A stretch of 14,239 nt of DNA, from assembly GCA_029778965.1 (NCBI GenBank), contig JAKPBL010000666.1, positions 1 to 14,239 on the forward strand, read 5' to 3'. The DNA is from Bacteroidota bacterium (GTDB lineage: Bacteria > Bacteroidota > Bacteroidia > Chitinophagales > Chitinophagaceae). The notes below the pieces were generated by a model. The model worked only from the letters and a program-made list of their open reading frames with translations. It ran no database searches and was not told the origin of the DNA. Shown piece by piece: positions 7,735 to 14,239 of the stretch. The position numbers and the translations under genes were made by a program. Position 1 is the first letter of the stretch, and every line of letters begins with the position of its first letter.

Positions 7735-9057
7735 TCAGCTCTTTTTTCGGGGGGCTACAACCAGGAAATAAAGCGCCAGCACCACGGCAAAAACAGTCAA
7801 TGCCGTAATGGCCAGCCACGGAGTATGAAAGAAAATACTAACGGCCACAAACAGGTAAGCGGCGATAAAAACCAGCGGCATTAGCGGATACAGCTTCATG
7901 GTATAAATACCGCTGTTGTCGAGATAGCGGGTTTTCTTTCTCAAAATAAAAATGGCGCCCGCACTGGTAGCCATCCCGATGGAATCAAGAAAAATAGTGA
8001 ACCCCAGTATCTTGTTGAAGGTGTTCATAAAGAACAATACGACCAGGCAGATCGCTGTAAAAACGCTGAGGCTGACGATGAGCACTTCGCGTTGGTTCTT
8101 TTTCGCAAAAGCGGGCGGCAATATACCGTCGAGGCTCATGGCATACATTACGCGCGGATTGCTAAGCAACAATACATTCACATAGGCCAGCACTGCCATG
8201 AACAGCAATACGGTGAAAACGGTTCGCCCGGTTTGACCGAACATGCGTTCGGCTACCACGGCGGCAATGCCCTTGGTGGTTTTCAGCTCAGTGAACCCGA
8301 TGGCATGCACGTATGCAAACTGGATGAGCAGGTACAGCCCGATAATCATCACTATGCCGATGAATATGCCCCGCGGAATATTCCGCCGGGGATTTTTCAC
8401 CTCATCGCCGAAATTGATCGTTTGCTGGTACCCGCCATAGGTGAAAGAAACGGCGATCAGCGCCACCCCGAAAGATTGCAGGTTGTCGAGAAAAGAAGCA
8501 TCGCTGTTTTGCGGGGATGGGCTGCCCCCGGTATGTCCCGGCAGGAAGAGAGAACCGATCAGCACCATAATCATCGATATCTTGATGATCATAAGAATGT
8601 TCTGCGTGCGGGCGCTCATTCTTAGCCCGGCGAGATTAACGCCGTAAAAAACAACGATGGCGCCCATAGCAATCAGCGATCGCGTAAAATCGGCAGGCGG
8701 CTTGTCGAAAATAATCTCGGAAATATATTCGCTGCCGATCAGCGCCACAGCCGCCAGTGATGCGGCATTTGAAATAAGAATGATACAGTTGATGGCGAAA
8801 GCAACGGAAGGGTGATAACATTCCGCGAACACTTTATAATAGCCACCCGTTACCGGCAGGCGCGAACCGATTTCGGCGTAAGTAAGAGCGCCGCACAAAG
8901 CTATAAGTCCGCCGGCCACCCAGGCAGTAAAATAGATCGTCGGCGTAAGGGATGCCTGCGCCGAATCGGCGGCCGTTCTGAAAACGCCCATACCGATTAC
9001 CAACCCCACCACAATCATAGTGAGGTCGAACAAGCCCAACTGGTTTTTACTGCTCAT
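7735..9057 (-). CDS. APC-superfamily amino acid permease
   Basis: This 440-residue inner-membrane protein has about 12 hydrophobic segments. The first helix carries the substrate-binding signature GLVIGMGVF (about 18-26), comparable to the GSGIF loop of AdiC/ApcT-type transporters. TYAEIGSRLPVTGGYYKVFAE follows helix 2 and is characteristic of the LAT/APC amino acid permeases. FGDEVKNPRRNIPRGI is the usual cytoplasmic loop before helix 7. The protein is expected to move one or more amino acids by exchange or proton symport. The ATG at 9057 is chosen because FDLTMIVVGLVIG must be the first helix; a longer frame runs to 9297 but would lie antisense inside the neighbouring receptor and encodes no recognisable sequence. 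It is followed after 2 bp by the Cys/Met-type PLP enzyme, so a sulfur amino acid substrate is plausible but only inferred from context. Confidence 0.92.
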   Translation of the reverse strand: MSSKNQLGLFDLTMIVVGLVIGMGVFRTAADSAQASLTPTIYFTAWVAGGLIALCGALTYAEIGSRLPVTGGYYKVFAECYHPSVAFAINCIILISNAASLAAVALIGSEYISEIIFDKPPADFTRSLIAMGAIVVFYGVNLAGLRMSARTQNILMIIKISMIMVLIGSLFLPGHTGGSPSPQNSDASFLDNLQSFGVALIAVSFTYGGYQQTINFGDEVKNPRRNIPRGIFIGIVMIIGLYLLIQFAYVHAIGFTELKTTKGIAAVVAERMFGQTGRTVFTVLLFMAVLAYVNVLLLSNPRVMYAMSLDGILPPAFAKKNQREVLIVSLSVFTAICLVVLFFMNTFNKILGFTIFLDSIGMATSAGAIFILRKKTRYLDNSGIYTMKLYPLMPLVFIAAYLFVAVSIFFHTPWLAITALTVFAVVLALYFLVVAPRKKS

Positions 9058-9060
9058 GCC

Positions 9061-9080
9061 TTGAAGATACTTACCTTCAA
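9061..9080. promoter_or_regulatory. Inverted repeat with candidate back-to-back -7 boxes between divergent starts
   Basis: The whole gap between the permease ATG (9057, minus) and the receptor ATG (9083, plus) is 25 bp. It contains a perfect 6-bp inverted repeat, TTGAAG (9061-9066) and CTTCAA (9075-9080), around an 8-bp spacer. Each arm overlaps a possible -7 box for its own strand: TACCTTCA (9072-9079, plus), 3 bp before the receptor ATG, and TATCTTCA (9069-9062, minus), 4 bp before the permease ATG. Both resemble TAnnTTTG with two mismatches. The -33 regions would then lie inside the opposite coding sequence, and both transcripts would be leaderless or nearly so. The repeat could equally be a shared operator. 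The function is inferred; the repeat itself is seen directly. Confidence 0.4.
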
Positions 9081-9082
9081 CG

Positions 9083-11098
9083 ATGCAACGTATCTTTCTT
9101 TTCGCACTCTCCTTTTTACTATTGACCCATGCATGGGCGCAGGAAGAACTTGATTCGGTCACCGTGCAGGCTTTCAGTGTGCCGGCCCGGTTGCGCGACC
9201 TGCCGGCCGGTGTGGGATTGATCAGGAACAGCGACTGGCAACGGTATTCGCCGGCATCGCCATTACCTGCGTTCAACGGCATCGCCGGCGTTCGCATGGA
9301 AGAAAGATCACCGGGCAGTTACCGCATCGCGCTTCGGGGCAGCTCGCTGCGTTCACCCTTCGGCGTTAGAAACCTTCGGGTGTATCTCGGCAATACGCCG
9401 TTTACCGATCCCGGCGGCAATACTTACCTGAACGGACTACCCATATCCTTCCTGGGTAACATCGATATCATCAAAGGACCGGCGGGCAGCCACTATGGCG
9501 CCGGCACAGGAGGTGTGCTGCTGGCGCGGACCGATACCGCCGCCAACCTGTTATCATTACAGTATATGGCAGGCAGTTTCGGCCTTCACCAGGCGGAAGC
9601 AGCACTGCGGTTCACCAGCGGCAGCATACAGAACGAAGTGCTTTATCACCACCAGCAATCTGCGGGTTACCGCGACCATACTTCCCTGCGAAGAGATGCT
9701 GTTTCGTGGCAGGCGCTGGTGAACCGCTCAGCAAAAAGCAGTCTCGCTGCAAGAATACTGTACAGCGATATGTGGTATGAAACACCCGGCGCGCTTACCC
9801 TGGCCCAGTACACGGAGAATCCCAAACAGGCCCGCCCCGCGGCCGGCATTTTTCCCGGCGCCGACGGCGCACGCGCCGCCATCAGGCAACGCCTGTTCTT
9901 CAGCAGCCTCGAACAGCAATGGCAGCCGGTCGATCGTATGCAGGTACTATTGTCGTTGTACGGTGCTTATGCGCAGATCGAAAACCCCGCAATCCGCAAC
10001 TTTGAAAAGAGGGCTGAGCCCCATGCCGGTGGAAGAATGGTTTTCGGCTACCTGGTACCGTTAGGAGATACAAAGCTCCGGTTGCAGGCCGGCGGCGAAT
10101 ACCAGCAGGGCAGCTTCCACATCAACGTGTATGGCAATGCCGGCGGCCAGCCCGACACCATACAATCGCGCGATGCCGTTCAGCCCGTCAACGCTTTCCT
10201 GTTCAGCCGCGCCGAATGGATGCTTCCCGGTGGTTTTCAACTGGACGCGGAACTGAGCTGGAACCGCAATAAAGTGGCCATTGCGCATGAATCGCCCGAT
10301 CCGCGTTTTATTTTCCGTACACAATACAAGGGCGAATGGGCGCCGCGTTTCAGCCTGCTGAAAAAATGGGGGCCTGTCACCGCCTATATGCTCGCAGCCA
10401 AAGGGTTTTCGCCGCCTACCACGGCAGAGCTGTTGCCTTCTACCAGCATCATCAACCAGTCGCTCCAGGCCGAATGGGGCTGGAACCACGAGCTTGGCTT
10501 CCGCGGAACCCTCTGGCGCGGCCGCGGTTGGTTCGATATCAATGCCTTTTATTTCAACCTGCGCAATGCCATAGCGCAGCGGCGCGATGCCAGCGGCGCC
10601 GACTATTTTGAGAACGCCGGCAGCACCCGTCAGAAAGGAATCGAGATAAGCATTCGTTACCCGGTTGTCAACGCACCTGTTCGCATCCGGCCCTGGCTGA
10701 CCTACACATTATATTCTTTCCGTTACGCCAGCTTCCGCCAGCTCGACACCGATCTGTCGGGCAATCGCCTGCCGGGTGTGGCAAAACAGCAGGTAAATGC
10801 GGGGGTGGATATTGACATGGTCCGGGGACAAACACTGTCGGTTACCTATCAATACACCGATCCTATCTGGCTCAACGACATTAATACAAACAAAGCAGCT
10901 CCCTTCCAGTTGCTGGGCCTGCGGGCCGGCAGCCCCATCGGCAGCCGGTGGTATATTTTTGCCGGGGGCGATAACCTGCTCAATATTACCTACAGCCTGG
11001 GCAACGATATCAATGCCGCCGCCGGCCGTTATTACAATGCAGCGCCGGGCAGAAATTACTATGCCGGCCTTCGTTTTTACGTACCTTCGCGCCGTTAA
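9083..11098 (+). CDS. TonB-dependent outer-membrane receptor (FecA-like, probably iron chelate uptake)
   Basis: The protein has 671 residues and a signal peptide MQRIFLFALSFLLLTHAWA|Q. A TonB-box-like LDSVTVQAF follows directly. The plug domain (about 28-150) has ALRGSSLRSPFGVRNLRVYL, then DIIKGPAGSHYGAGTGGVLL, the standard TonB-receptor plug signature. The rest is a 22-strand-type beta-barrel with alternating aromatic and polar residues, ending in an aromatic-rich strand (NYYAGLRFYVP). The YETPGALTLAQYTENPKQARPA loop and the plug motifs resemble FecA-type ferric receptors of Bacteroidota, so iron-siderophore uptake is the likeliest role, though the ligand cannot be read from sequence. There is no N-terminal carboxypeptidase-like or anti-sigma signalling domain, so it is neither a SusC protein nor a transducer. 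Its stop codon abuts the cobalamin riboswitch, so the two receptor genes may share some transcripts. Confidence 0.88.
   Translation: MQRIFLFALSFLLLTHAWAQEELDSVTVQAFSVPARLRDLPAGVGLIRNSDWQRYSPASPLPAFNGIAGVRMEERSPGSYRIALRGSSLRSPFGVRNLRVYLGNTPFTDPGGNTYLNGLPISFLGNIDIIKGPAGSHYGAGTGGVLLARTDTAANLLSLQYMAGSFGLHQAEAALRFTSGSIQNEVLYHHQQSAGYRDHTSLRRDAVSWQALVNRSAKSSLAARILYSDMWYETPGALTLAQYTENPKQARPAAGIFPGADGARAAIRQRLFFSSLEQQWQPVDRMQVLLSLYGAYAQIENPAIRNFEKRAEPHAGGRMVFGYLVPLGDTKLRLQAGGEYQQGSFHINVYGNAGGQPDTIQSRDAVQPVNAFLFSRAEWMLPGGFQLDAELSWNRNKVAIAHESPDPRFIFRTQYKGEWAPRFSLLKKWGPVTAYMLAAKGFSPPTTAELLPSTSIINQSLQAEWGWNHELGFRGTLWRGRGWFDINAFYFNLRNAIAQRRDASGADYFENAGSTRQKGIEISIRYPVVNAPVRIRPWLTYTLYSFRYASFRQLDTDLSGNRLPGVAKQQVNAGVDIDMVRGQTLSVTYQYTDPIWLNDINTNKAAPFQLLGLRAGSPIGSRWYIFAGGDNLLNITYSLGNDINAAAGRYYNAAPGRNYYAGLRFYVPSRR
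11060..11089 (+). promoter_or_regulatory. Candidate promoter for the riboswitch-btuB transcript, inside the upstream receptor gene
   Basis: TACCTTCG (11082-11089) matches TAnnTTTG except for one base and lies in the last codons of the upstream receptor. Transcription starting about 5-8 bp later would begin close to 11096-11099, which is where the 5' strand of riboswitch helix P1 starts. A TATG (11060-11063), similar to the -33 TTTG, sits 18 bp upstream of the -7 box, slightly closer than the usual 19-21 bp. The coincidence with the aptamer 5' end supports the call, but a start site would have to be mapped. Confidence 0.35.
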
Positions 11099-11258
11099 CA
11101 GGGTTCCCCTTCGGGGGATTAAAAGGGAAGTCCGGTTGGAATCCGGCGCTATCCCCGTAGCTGTACGTTCACGACCCCGGTCGTTATCAGCACTCCGCCA
11201 CTGTTCTGAAAAGAACGGGAAGGCCGCTGAGAAGAACAAGCCAGAAGACCTGCCCTGA
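11099..11258 (+). promoter_or_regulatory. Cobalamin (B12) riboswitch aptamer
   Basis: The RNA aptamer binds adenosylcobalamin or a related corrinoid and represses the downstream uptake genes. Diagnostic parts are all present in order. A P2-like hairpin TCCCC-TTCG-GGGGA spans 11105-11118. The AAAAGGGAA core (11121-11129) is followed by a CCGG/CCGG stem (11132-11135 with 11143-11146), then CCCCGTAGCTGT (11153-11164), a variable arm, GCCACTGT (11207-11214), and a perfect B12 box AGCCAGAAGACCTGCC (11239-11254). CAGGGT at 11099-11104 can pair with ACCTG at 11248-11252 to close helix P1 with a one-base bulge. It lies between the FecA-like receptor and the BtuB-like receptor, starting at the former's stop codon, and it reads toward btuB. 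Confidence 0.96.
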
Positions 11259-11358
11259 CTGACTCATCGCTGCGCTTTCGGGTGAAAAGCAGGCAGGACA
11301 ATACTGGCACAGCCAGCCTGCTATTTATACACCCCGGCCAGTTTAATAATGACCGGTG
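11259..11358 (+). promoter_or_regulatory. Expression platform of the cobalamin riboswitch
   Basis: The region between the aptamer and the GTG start holds several possible helices. GCTTT (11274-11278) pairs with AAAGC (11286-11290) around a 7-base loop. AGCAGG (11288-11293) pairs with CCTGCT (11317-11322), enclosing an inner CTGGC/GCCAG stem (11304-11308 with 11312-11316). GGCAGG (11292-11297) is also an exact complement of CCTGCC in the B12 box (11249-11254), so these pairings exclude each other. Last, CACC and GG (11330-11337, two-base bulge) can pair with CCGGTG at 11353-11358, covering the GTG start codon. No long U-run follows any stem, so control of translation is likelier than termination. 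Helices were found by eye without energy calculation. Confidence 0.5.
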
Positions 11359-13353
11359 CCGAAAAGGAAAAATATATTCTTCGCTTGTTGCTTACCGTTA
11401 GTGCTGCCGCTCTTCGCCCACGCGCAGGACAGCACACACCGGCGCACGCTCGACAGCGTGCTGGTCAGCCCCCGGTCAAACCGGTACGATGCCAACCTTC
11501 CCCGGCAAGTACTTGGCAGCGATATACTGCGCCGTATCAACCCGCAATCGGTGGGTGATGCAGCCCGGTTATTTGCCGGCGTGCTGGTACGCGATTACGG
11601 CGGCATCGGCGGACTCAAAACCATTTCCGTCAGAAACCTGGGCGCCTCGCATACAGGGATGCTTCTCGACGGTGTTCCGGTAACCGATATGCAAAGCGGG
11701 CAAATCGACCTGGGGCGGATCTCCATGCGTTTAATAGAAAGCATTGCGTTGCACCAGGCACACGACCGAACACCTTTGCTGCCGGCCCGCAGTTATGCAT
11801 CGGCAGCAATATTGTCTATGCAGTCGGTTTTCAACCAAGCCGATACGGCACGGCAATGGCAGTGGGGCGCCTCGCTCGACGCCGGCTCTTTCGGCTGGTG
11901 GAAACCTTCTGTTTTCGTCAAAGCGCCCCTCTCGAAAAATACCCGCATCGGCGCCCTCGTTGAATACAACCGAAGCAAAGGCGATTATCCGTACCATATC
12001 GAAAACGGGAATCAAAGCGCAGATGCCGACCGGCAAAATGCAGATATCCGGTCTACGATCGCAGCGGTTCACCTGCAGCATTTTTTCGGCGACAGCAGCA
12101 GCCTTGCATCACGTGTATCGTGGTACGGCAGTGAACGCGGACTCCCGGGCCCCATTATCTTCTTCAACAACCGCAACAGTGGGCAACGGCTTACCGACAA
12201 TGAATTTGCCGTGCAAAGCGTGTACAGGAGAAAAGCCGGCAACCGGTCATCGCTAAAGCTGTCCGGCAAGTTCAATCACCAATACACGAAATACATAGAT
12301 CCTTCTTTCCAGAACAATGCCGGCTATCTCGAAAACAACTATCAACAGAATGAAGGGTGGTTGTCGGCCGCAATCAGCTATCGCATCAGCAACCGCTTAT
12401 CTGCCAGTTGGGCAAGCGACCTGAGCTATGCCTGGCTAAAGGCTGATTTGAGCAATTTCGCTTTTCCCGAAAGATGGTCGAACTGGAACGCAGGCGGCCT
12501 CCAATACAGCTACCGCGGCCTCGACCTGAATGCCCTGCTGCTGCATACTTATGTACACGACAAAGTAAAAACCGGAGCTGCATCGGGCGATCATCAGGCG
12601 CTCTCTCCCACCTTCGCCGCCGGCTGGCGCCCGCGCGAAAACAGCCCGTTTTTGATTCGCGCCTTTTACAAGCACTCTTTTCGAATGCCCAGCTTTAACG
12701 ACCTCTACTATGTATTTACCGGCAACCGCGCCCTGCGACCCGAGAAAGCCAGGCAATACAATCTCGGCCTTACCGGGCAATGGAAAGGAAAGCCCGGCGA
12801 TTACCTGGATGTGAGCGCCGATATTTATTATAACCAGGTAACCGATAAAATCATTGCGGTACCAGGACAAAACCTCTTTGTCTGGACCATGCTCAATATC
12901 GGCAGAGCCGATATCCGGGGAATGGATATCACTGCTGAGGCAGGCTATGCGCTGAACAGCGAATGGACCCTGCTGGCACGCCTGGCTTATACCCTGCAAA
13001 AAGCCATTGACCTGAGTAACCCCGGTTTGACAACCTATAAAAACGAATTGCCCTATACGCCCCGCCACAGCGGATCGGCCTTCGCGGGCGCAAGCTGGCG
13101 AAACTGGTCGGCCGGATGGACCGCCATATTGTCGGGCAAACGGTATGTGCTCGGCGACAATCACCCTGCTAACCAGGTGGTGGGATGGATGACGAACGAT
13201 CTGTCGTTGAAGAAAACAATCCACCTGCAGCAGCGCTCGGCAAGCATCGGGTTGTTTGCCAACAATGTATTCGACGTCCGCTATGACGTAATACGTTACT
13301 ACCCGATGCCCGGCCGCAACTATAGTATACAACTTCAAATTCAACAACTATAA
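11356..13353 (+). CDS. btuB: BtuB-like TonB-dependent cobalamin/corrinoid receptor
   Basis: The protein has 665 residues, in the usual range for BtuB-type receptors (E. coli BtuB is slightly smaller). The signal peptide is KRKNIFFACCLPLVLPLFAHA|Q, followed by a TonB-box-like LDSVLVSPRS. The plug domain (to about residue 150) contains DYGGIGGLKTISVRNLGASH and GMLLDGVPVTDMQSGQIDL. The barrel includes YKHSFRMPSFNDLYY and ends LFANNVFDVRYDVIRYYPMPGR, with PGRNYSIQLQIQ as the last strand, as in BtuB-type receptors. The start must be GTG at 11356, since an in-frame TGA lies at 11350 and the signal peptide begins at once. Control by the cobalamin riboswitch directly upstream and a BtuG-like lipoprotein 9 bp downstream make corrinoid the likely ligand. 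The symbol rests on this context plus family resemblance. Confidence 0.87.
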   Translation: MPKRKNIFFACCLPLVLPLFAHAQDSTHRRTLDSVLVSPRSNRYDANLPRQVLGSDILRRINPQSVGDAARLFAGVLVRDYGGIGGLKTISVRNLGASHTGMLLDGVPVTDMQSGQIDLGRISMRLIESIALHQAHDRTPLLPARSYASAAILSMQSVFNQADTARQWQWGASLDAGSFGWWKPSVFVKAPLSKNTRIGALVEYNRSKGDYPYHIENGNQSADADRQNADIRSTIAAVHLQHFFGDSSSLASRVSWYGSERGLPGPIIFFNNRNSGQRLTDNEFAVQSVYRRKAGNRSSLKLSGKFNHQYTKYIDPSFQNNAGYLENNYQQNEGWLSAAISYRISNRLSASWASDLSYAWLKADLSNFAFPERWSNWNAGGLQYSYRGLDLNALLLHTYVHDKVKTGAASGDHQALSPTFAAGWRPRENSPFLIRAFYKHSFRMPSFNDLYYVFTGNRALRPEKARQYNLGLTGQWKGKPGDYLDVSADIYYNQVTDKIIAVPGQNLFVWTMLNIGRADIRGMDITAEAGYALNSEWTLLARLAYTLQKAIDLSNPGLTTYKNELPYTPRHSGSAFAGASWRNWSAGWTAILSGKRYVLGDNHPANQVVGWMTNDLSLKKTIHLQQRSASIGLFANNVFDVRYDVIRYYPMPGRNYSIQLQIQQL

Positions 13354-13362
13354 TTGATACAC

Positions 13363-14239
13363 ATGAAAAAGATGAAATGGATGGTGCCCGCCCTGGCAAT
13401 GACCGTTATTATGGCCGGGTGTAGCAAAGACGACACTCCCGTAACGCGCACGCCCGTTACGGCTGGCCTGTATGTACTAAATGAAGGGGGCTGGGGCAAA
13501 GGCAATACCACACTTACTTACTACGACTTCAGCACCAGCAAGGCCAGCACCGATTTTTATGAAAGCGTCAATGGCAGCAAGCTGGGTGATACCGGCAATG
13601 ACATTCTTATCTACGGCAGCAAACTCTACATCGTCATGAACGTGTCGAGCTACGTGGAAGTGGCAGAAGCAACCACGGCCAAATCGATCAAAAAAATTGA
13701 GATGACCAATGGTGGCAACGACCGGCAGCCGCGATATGCCATCCCCTATAAAAACAAAGTGCTGATCAGTTCATACGACGGTACCGTGGCGGTGCTCGAC
13801 ACGGCCAGCCTGGCGATTGACCAGTTCATCACGGTGGGCAGCAATCCCGAGCAGATGGAAATAGTGGGCGATAAATTGTATGTAGCCAATTCCGGCGGAC
13901 TCAATTTCCCGGTATATGATTCCACCGTTTCCGTGGTCGACCTGCTGACGATGAAAGAAACGTCCAAAATAAAGGTCGGCACCTCACCGGTTAAGCTGGC
14001 AGCGGGCGGTGGAAAACTGTTTGTGCTTTGCTCGGGTAACTATATGGACATCGGCCCTCAACTGGTAAGCATCTCGTTGACCAGCGATATAGCCCCTGTT
14101 CGTCGTGATTTCAACGGCGGCGCTATTCGTTATTTCGATGGCAAGCTATTTGCATCGACGGGGTACGGTGCCGCCAGTCCCGGTGTGAGTGTACTTTCCC
14201 CTGCCAGCCTGGCTACCACCACCGAAAATTTTATCAGCG
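13363..14239 (+). CDS. BtuG-like YncE/DUF5074-type beta-propeller surface lipoprotein, partial at window edge
   Basis: 292 codons are visible before the right edge cuts the gene. The start is ATG at 13363, 9 bp after the btuB stop. A lipoprotein signal peptide ends in the lipobox MAG|C (Cys20), followed by SKDDTP; acidic residues right after C-x-K resemble the lipoprotein export signal that sends Bacteroidota lipoproteins to the cell surface. The mature part opens with GLYVLNEGGWGKGNTTLTYY, then KLGDTGNDILIYGSKLYIV, and repeats blade-like units such as VAVLDTASLAIDQFITVGSNP and VSVVDLLTMKETSKIKVGTSP. This is the pattern of YncE/DUF5074 beta-propellers. In Bacteroides, BtuG proteins of this fold bind cobalamin very tightly and partner BtuB. 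Position after a riboswitch-controlled BtuB-like gene supports the same role here, but ligand binding is inferred. Confidence 0.82.
   Translation, partial: MKKMKWMVPALAMTVIMAGCSKDDTPVTRTPVTAGLYVLNEGGWGKGNTTLTYYDFSTSKASTDFYESVNGSKLGDTGNDILIYGSKLYIVMNVSSYVEVAEATTAKSIKKIEMTNGGNDRQPRYAIPYKNKVLISSYDGTVAVLDTASLAIDQFITVGSNPEQMEIVGDKLYVANSGGLNFPVYDSTVSVVDLLTMKETSKIKVGTSPVKLAAGGGKLFVLCSGNYMDIGPQLVSISLTSDIAPVRRDFNGGAIRYFDGKLFASTGYGAASPGVSVLSPASLATTTENFIS

Noticed and set aside
7733..7819. 29-residue upstream extension of the PLP enzyme
   Set aside because: It overlaps the permease C-terminus in another frame. The family-like N-terminus begins at the ATG at 7732.
9058..9297. N-terminal extension of the APC permease by 80 residues
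   Set aside because: The extension is antisense to the receptor and has no permease-like sequence. The first membrane helix begins about 10 residues after the ATG at 9057.
11105..11118. TCCCC-TTCG-GGGGA hairpin as a terminator for the FecA-like receptor gene
   Set aside because: There is no U-run, and the hairpin is in the right place to be a helix of the cobalamin aptamer.
11349..11558. ATG at 11349 as the btuB start or as a leader peptide
   Set aside because: It is in a different frame from btuB, and the signal peptide needs the frame that starts with GTG at 11356. The 69-codon product has no recognisable feature.
12436..13347. Long minus-strand open frame of about 300 codons opposite the BtuB-like receptor
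   Set aside because: It is antisense to a clear receptor, has no recognisable domain or signal peptide, and its composition is what GC-rich reverse frames give.
1..14239. tRNA or rRNA genes, insertion sequences, CRISPR arrays, phage genes, or a complete novel defence-type system
   Set aside because: Nothing in either strand resembles these. Every gene found belongs to a known family, and intergenic space is small.

Overview
The window looks like chromosomal DNA of a Bacteroidota bacterium, most likely a Chitinophagaceae-like member. The evidence is small TonB-dependent receptors of the Bacteroidota type, a TolC/adaptor pair, a lipoprotein with a surface-export-like CSKDD start, signal peptides that all cut before Gln, -7 boxes of the TAnnTTTG kind, and a moderately high GC content (about mid-50% by eye). 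No insertion sequence, phage gene, tRNA, rRNA or CRISPR array is visible. The window is densely coding, and the largest non-coding stretch (257 bp) is filled by a riboswitch.

Layout. The left edge holds the N-terminal 475 codons of a BamA/TamA-like outer-membrane protein on the minus strand. Its 5' end overlaps by 21 bp the 5' end of the divergent hemW (heme chaperone, plus strand). hemW converges, with only 6 bp between stop codons, on a minus-strand block. Read in the direction of transcription, that block is APC permease -> Cys/Met-metabolism PLP enzyme -> (80-bp gap) -> TolC-like outer-membrane factor -> HlyD/MacA-like periplasmic adaptor -> gpsA (glycerol-3-phosphate dehydrogenase). The permease and PLP enzyme are separated by 2 bp and the adaptor and gpsA by 4 bp, so two operons are likely. 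No inner-membrane pump gene accompanies TolC and the adaptor.

The permease is divergent from a TonB-dependent receptor (FecA-like, probably ferric siderophore or similar). Only 25 bp separate the two start codons, and this gap is almost filled by an inverted repeat that also carries a candidate -7 box on each strand.

Downstream of that receptor lies the best-defined module. A cobalamin riboswitch begins directly after the receptor's stop codon. It is followed by a BtuB-like TonB receptor with a GTG start and, 9 bp later, by a beta-propeller lipoprotein resembling BtuG, cut by the right edge. The module is best read as a B12-repressed outer-membrane corrinoid uptake system, with BtuG-like capture at the surface and BtuB-like import. 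Its inner-membrane partners would lie to the right of the window.

Nothing here is clearly a wholly new system. The points most worth a second look are the 25-bp symmetric divergent promoter region, the riboswitch expression platform, the PLP enzyme with altered active-site motifs, and the BtuB/BtuG-like pair.
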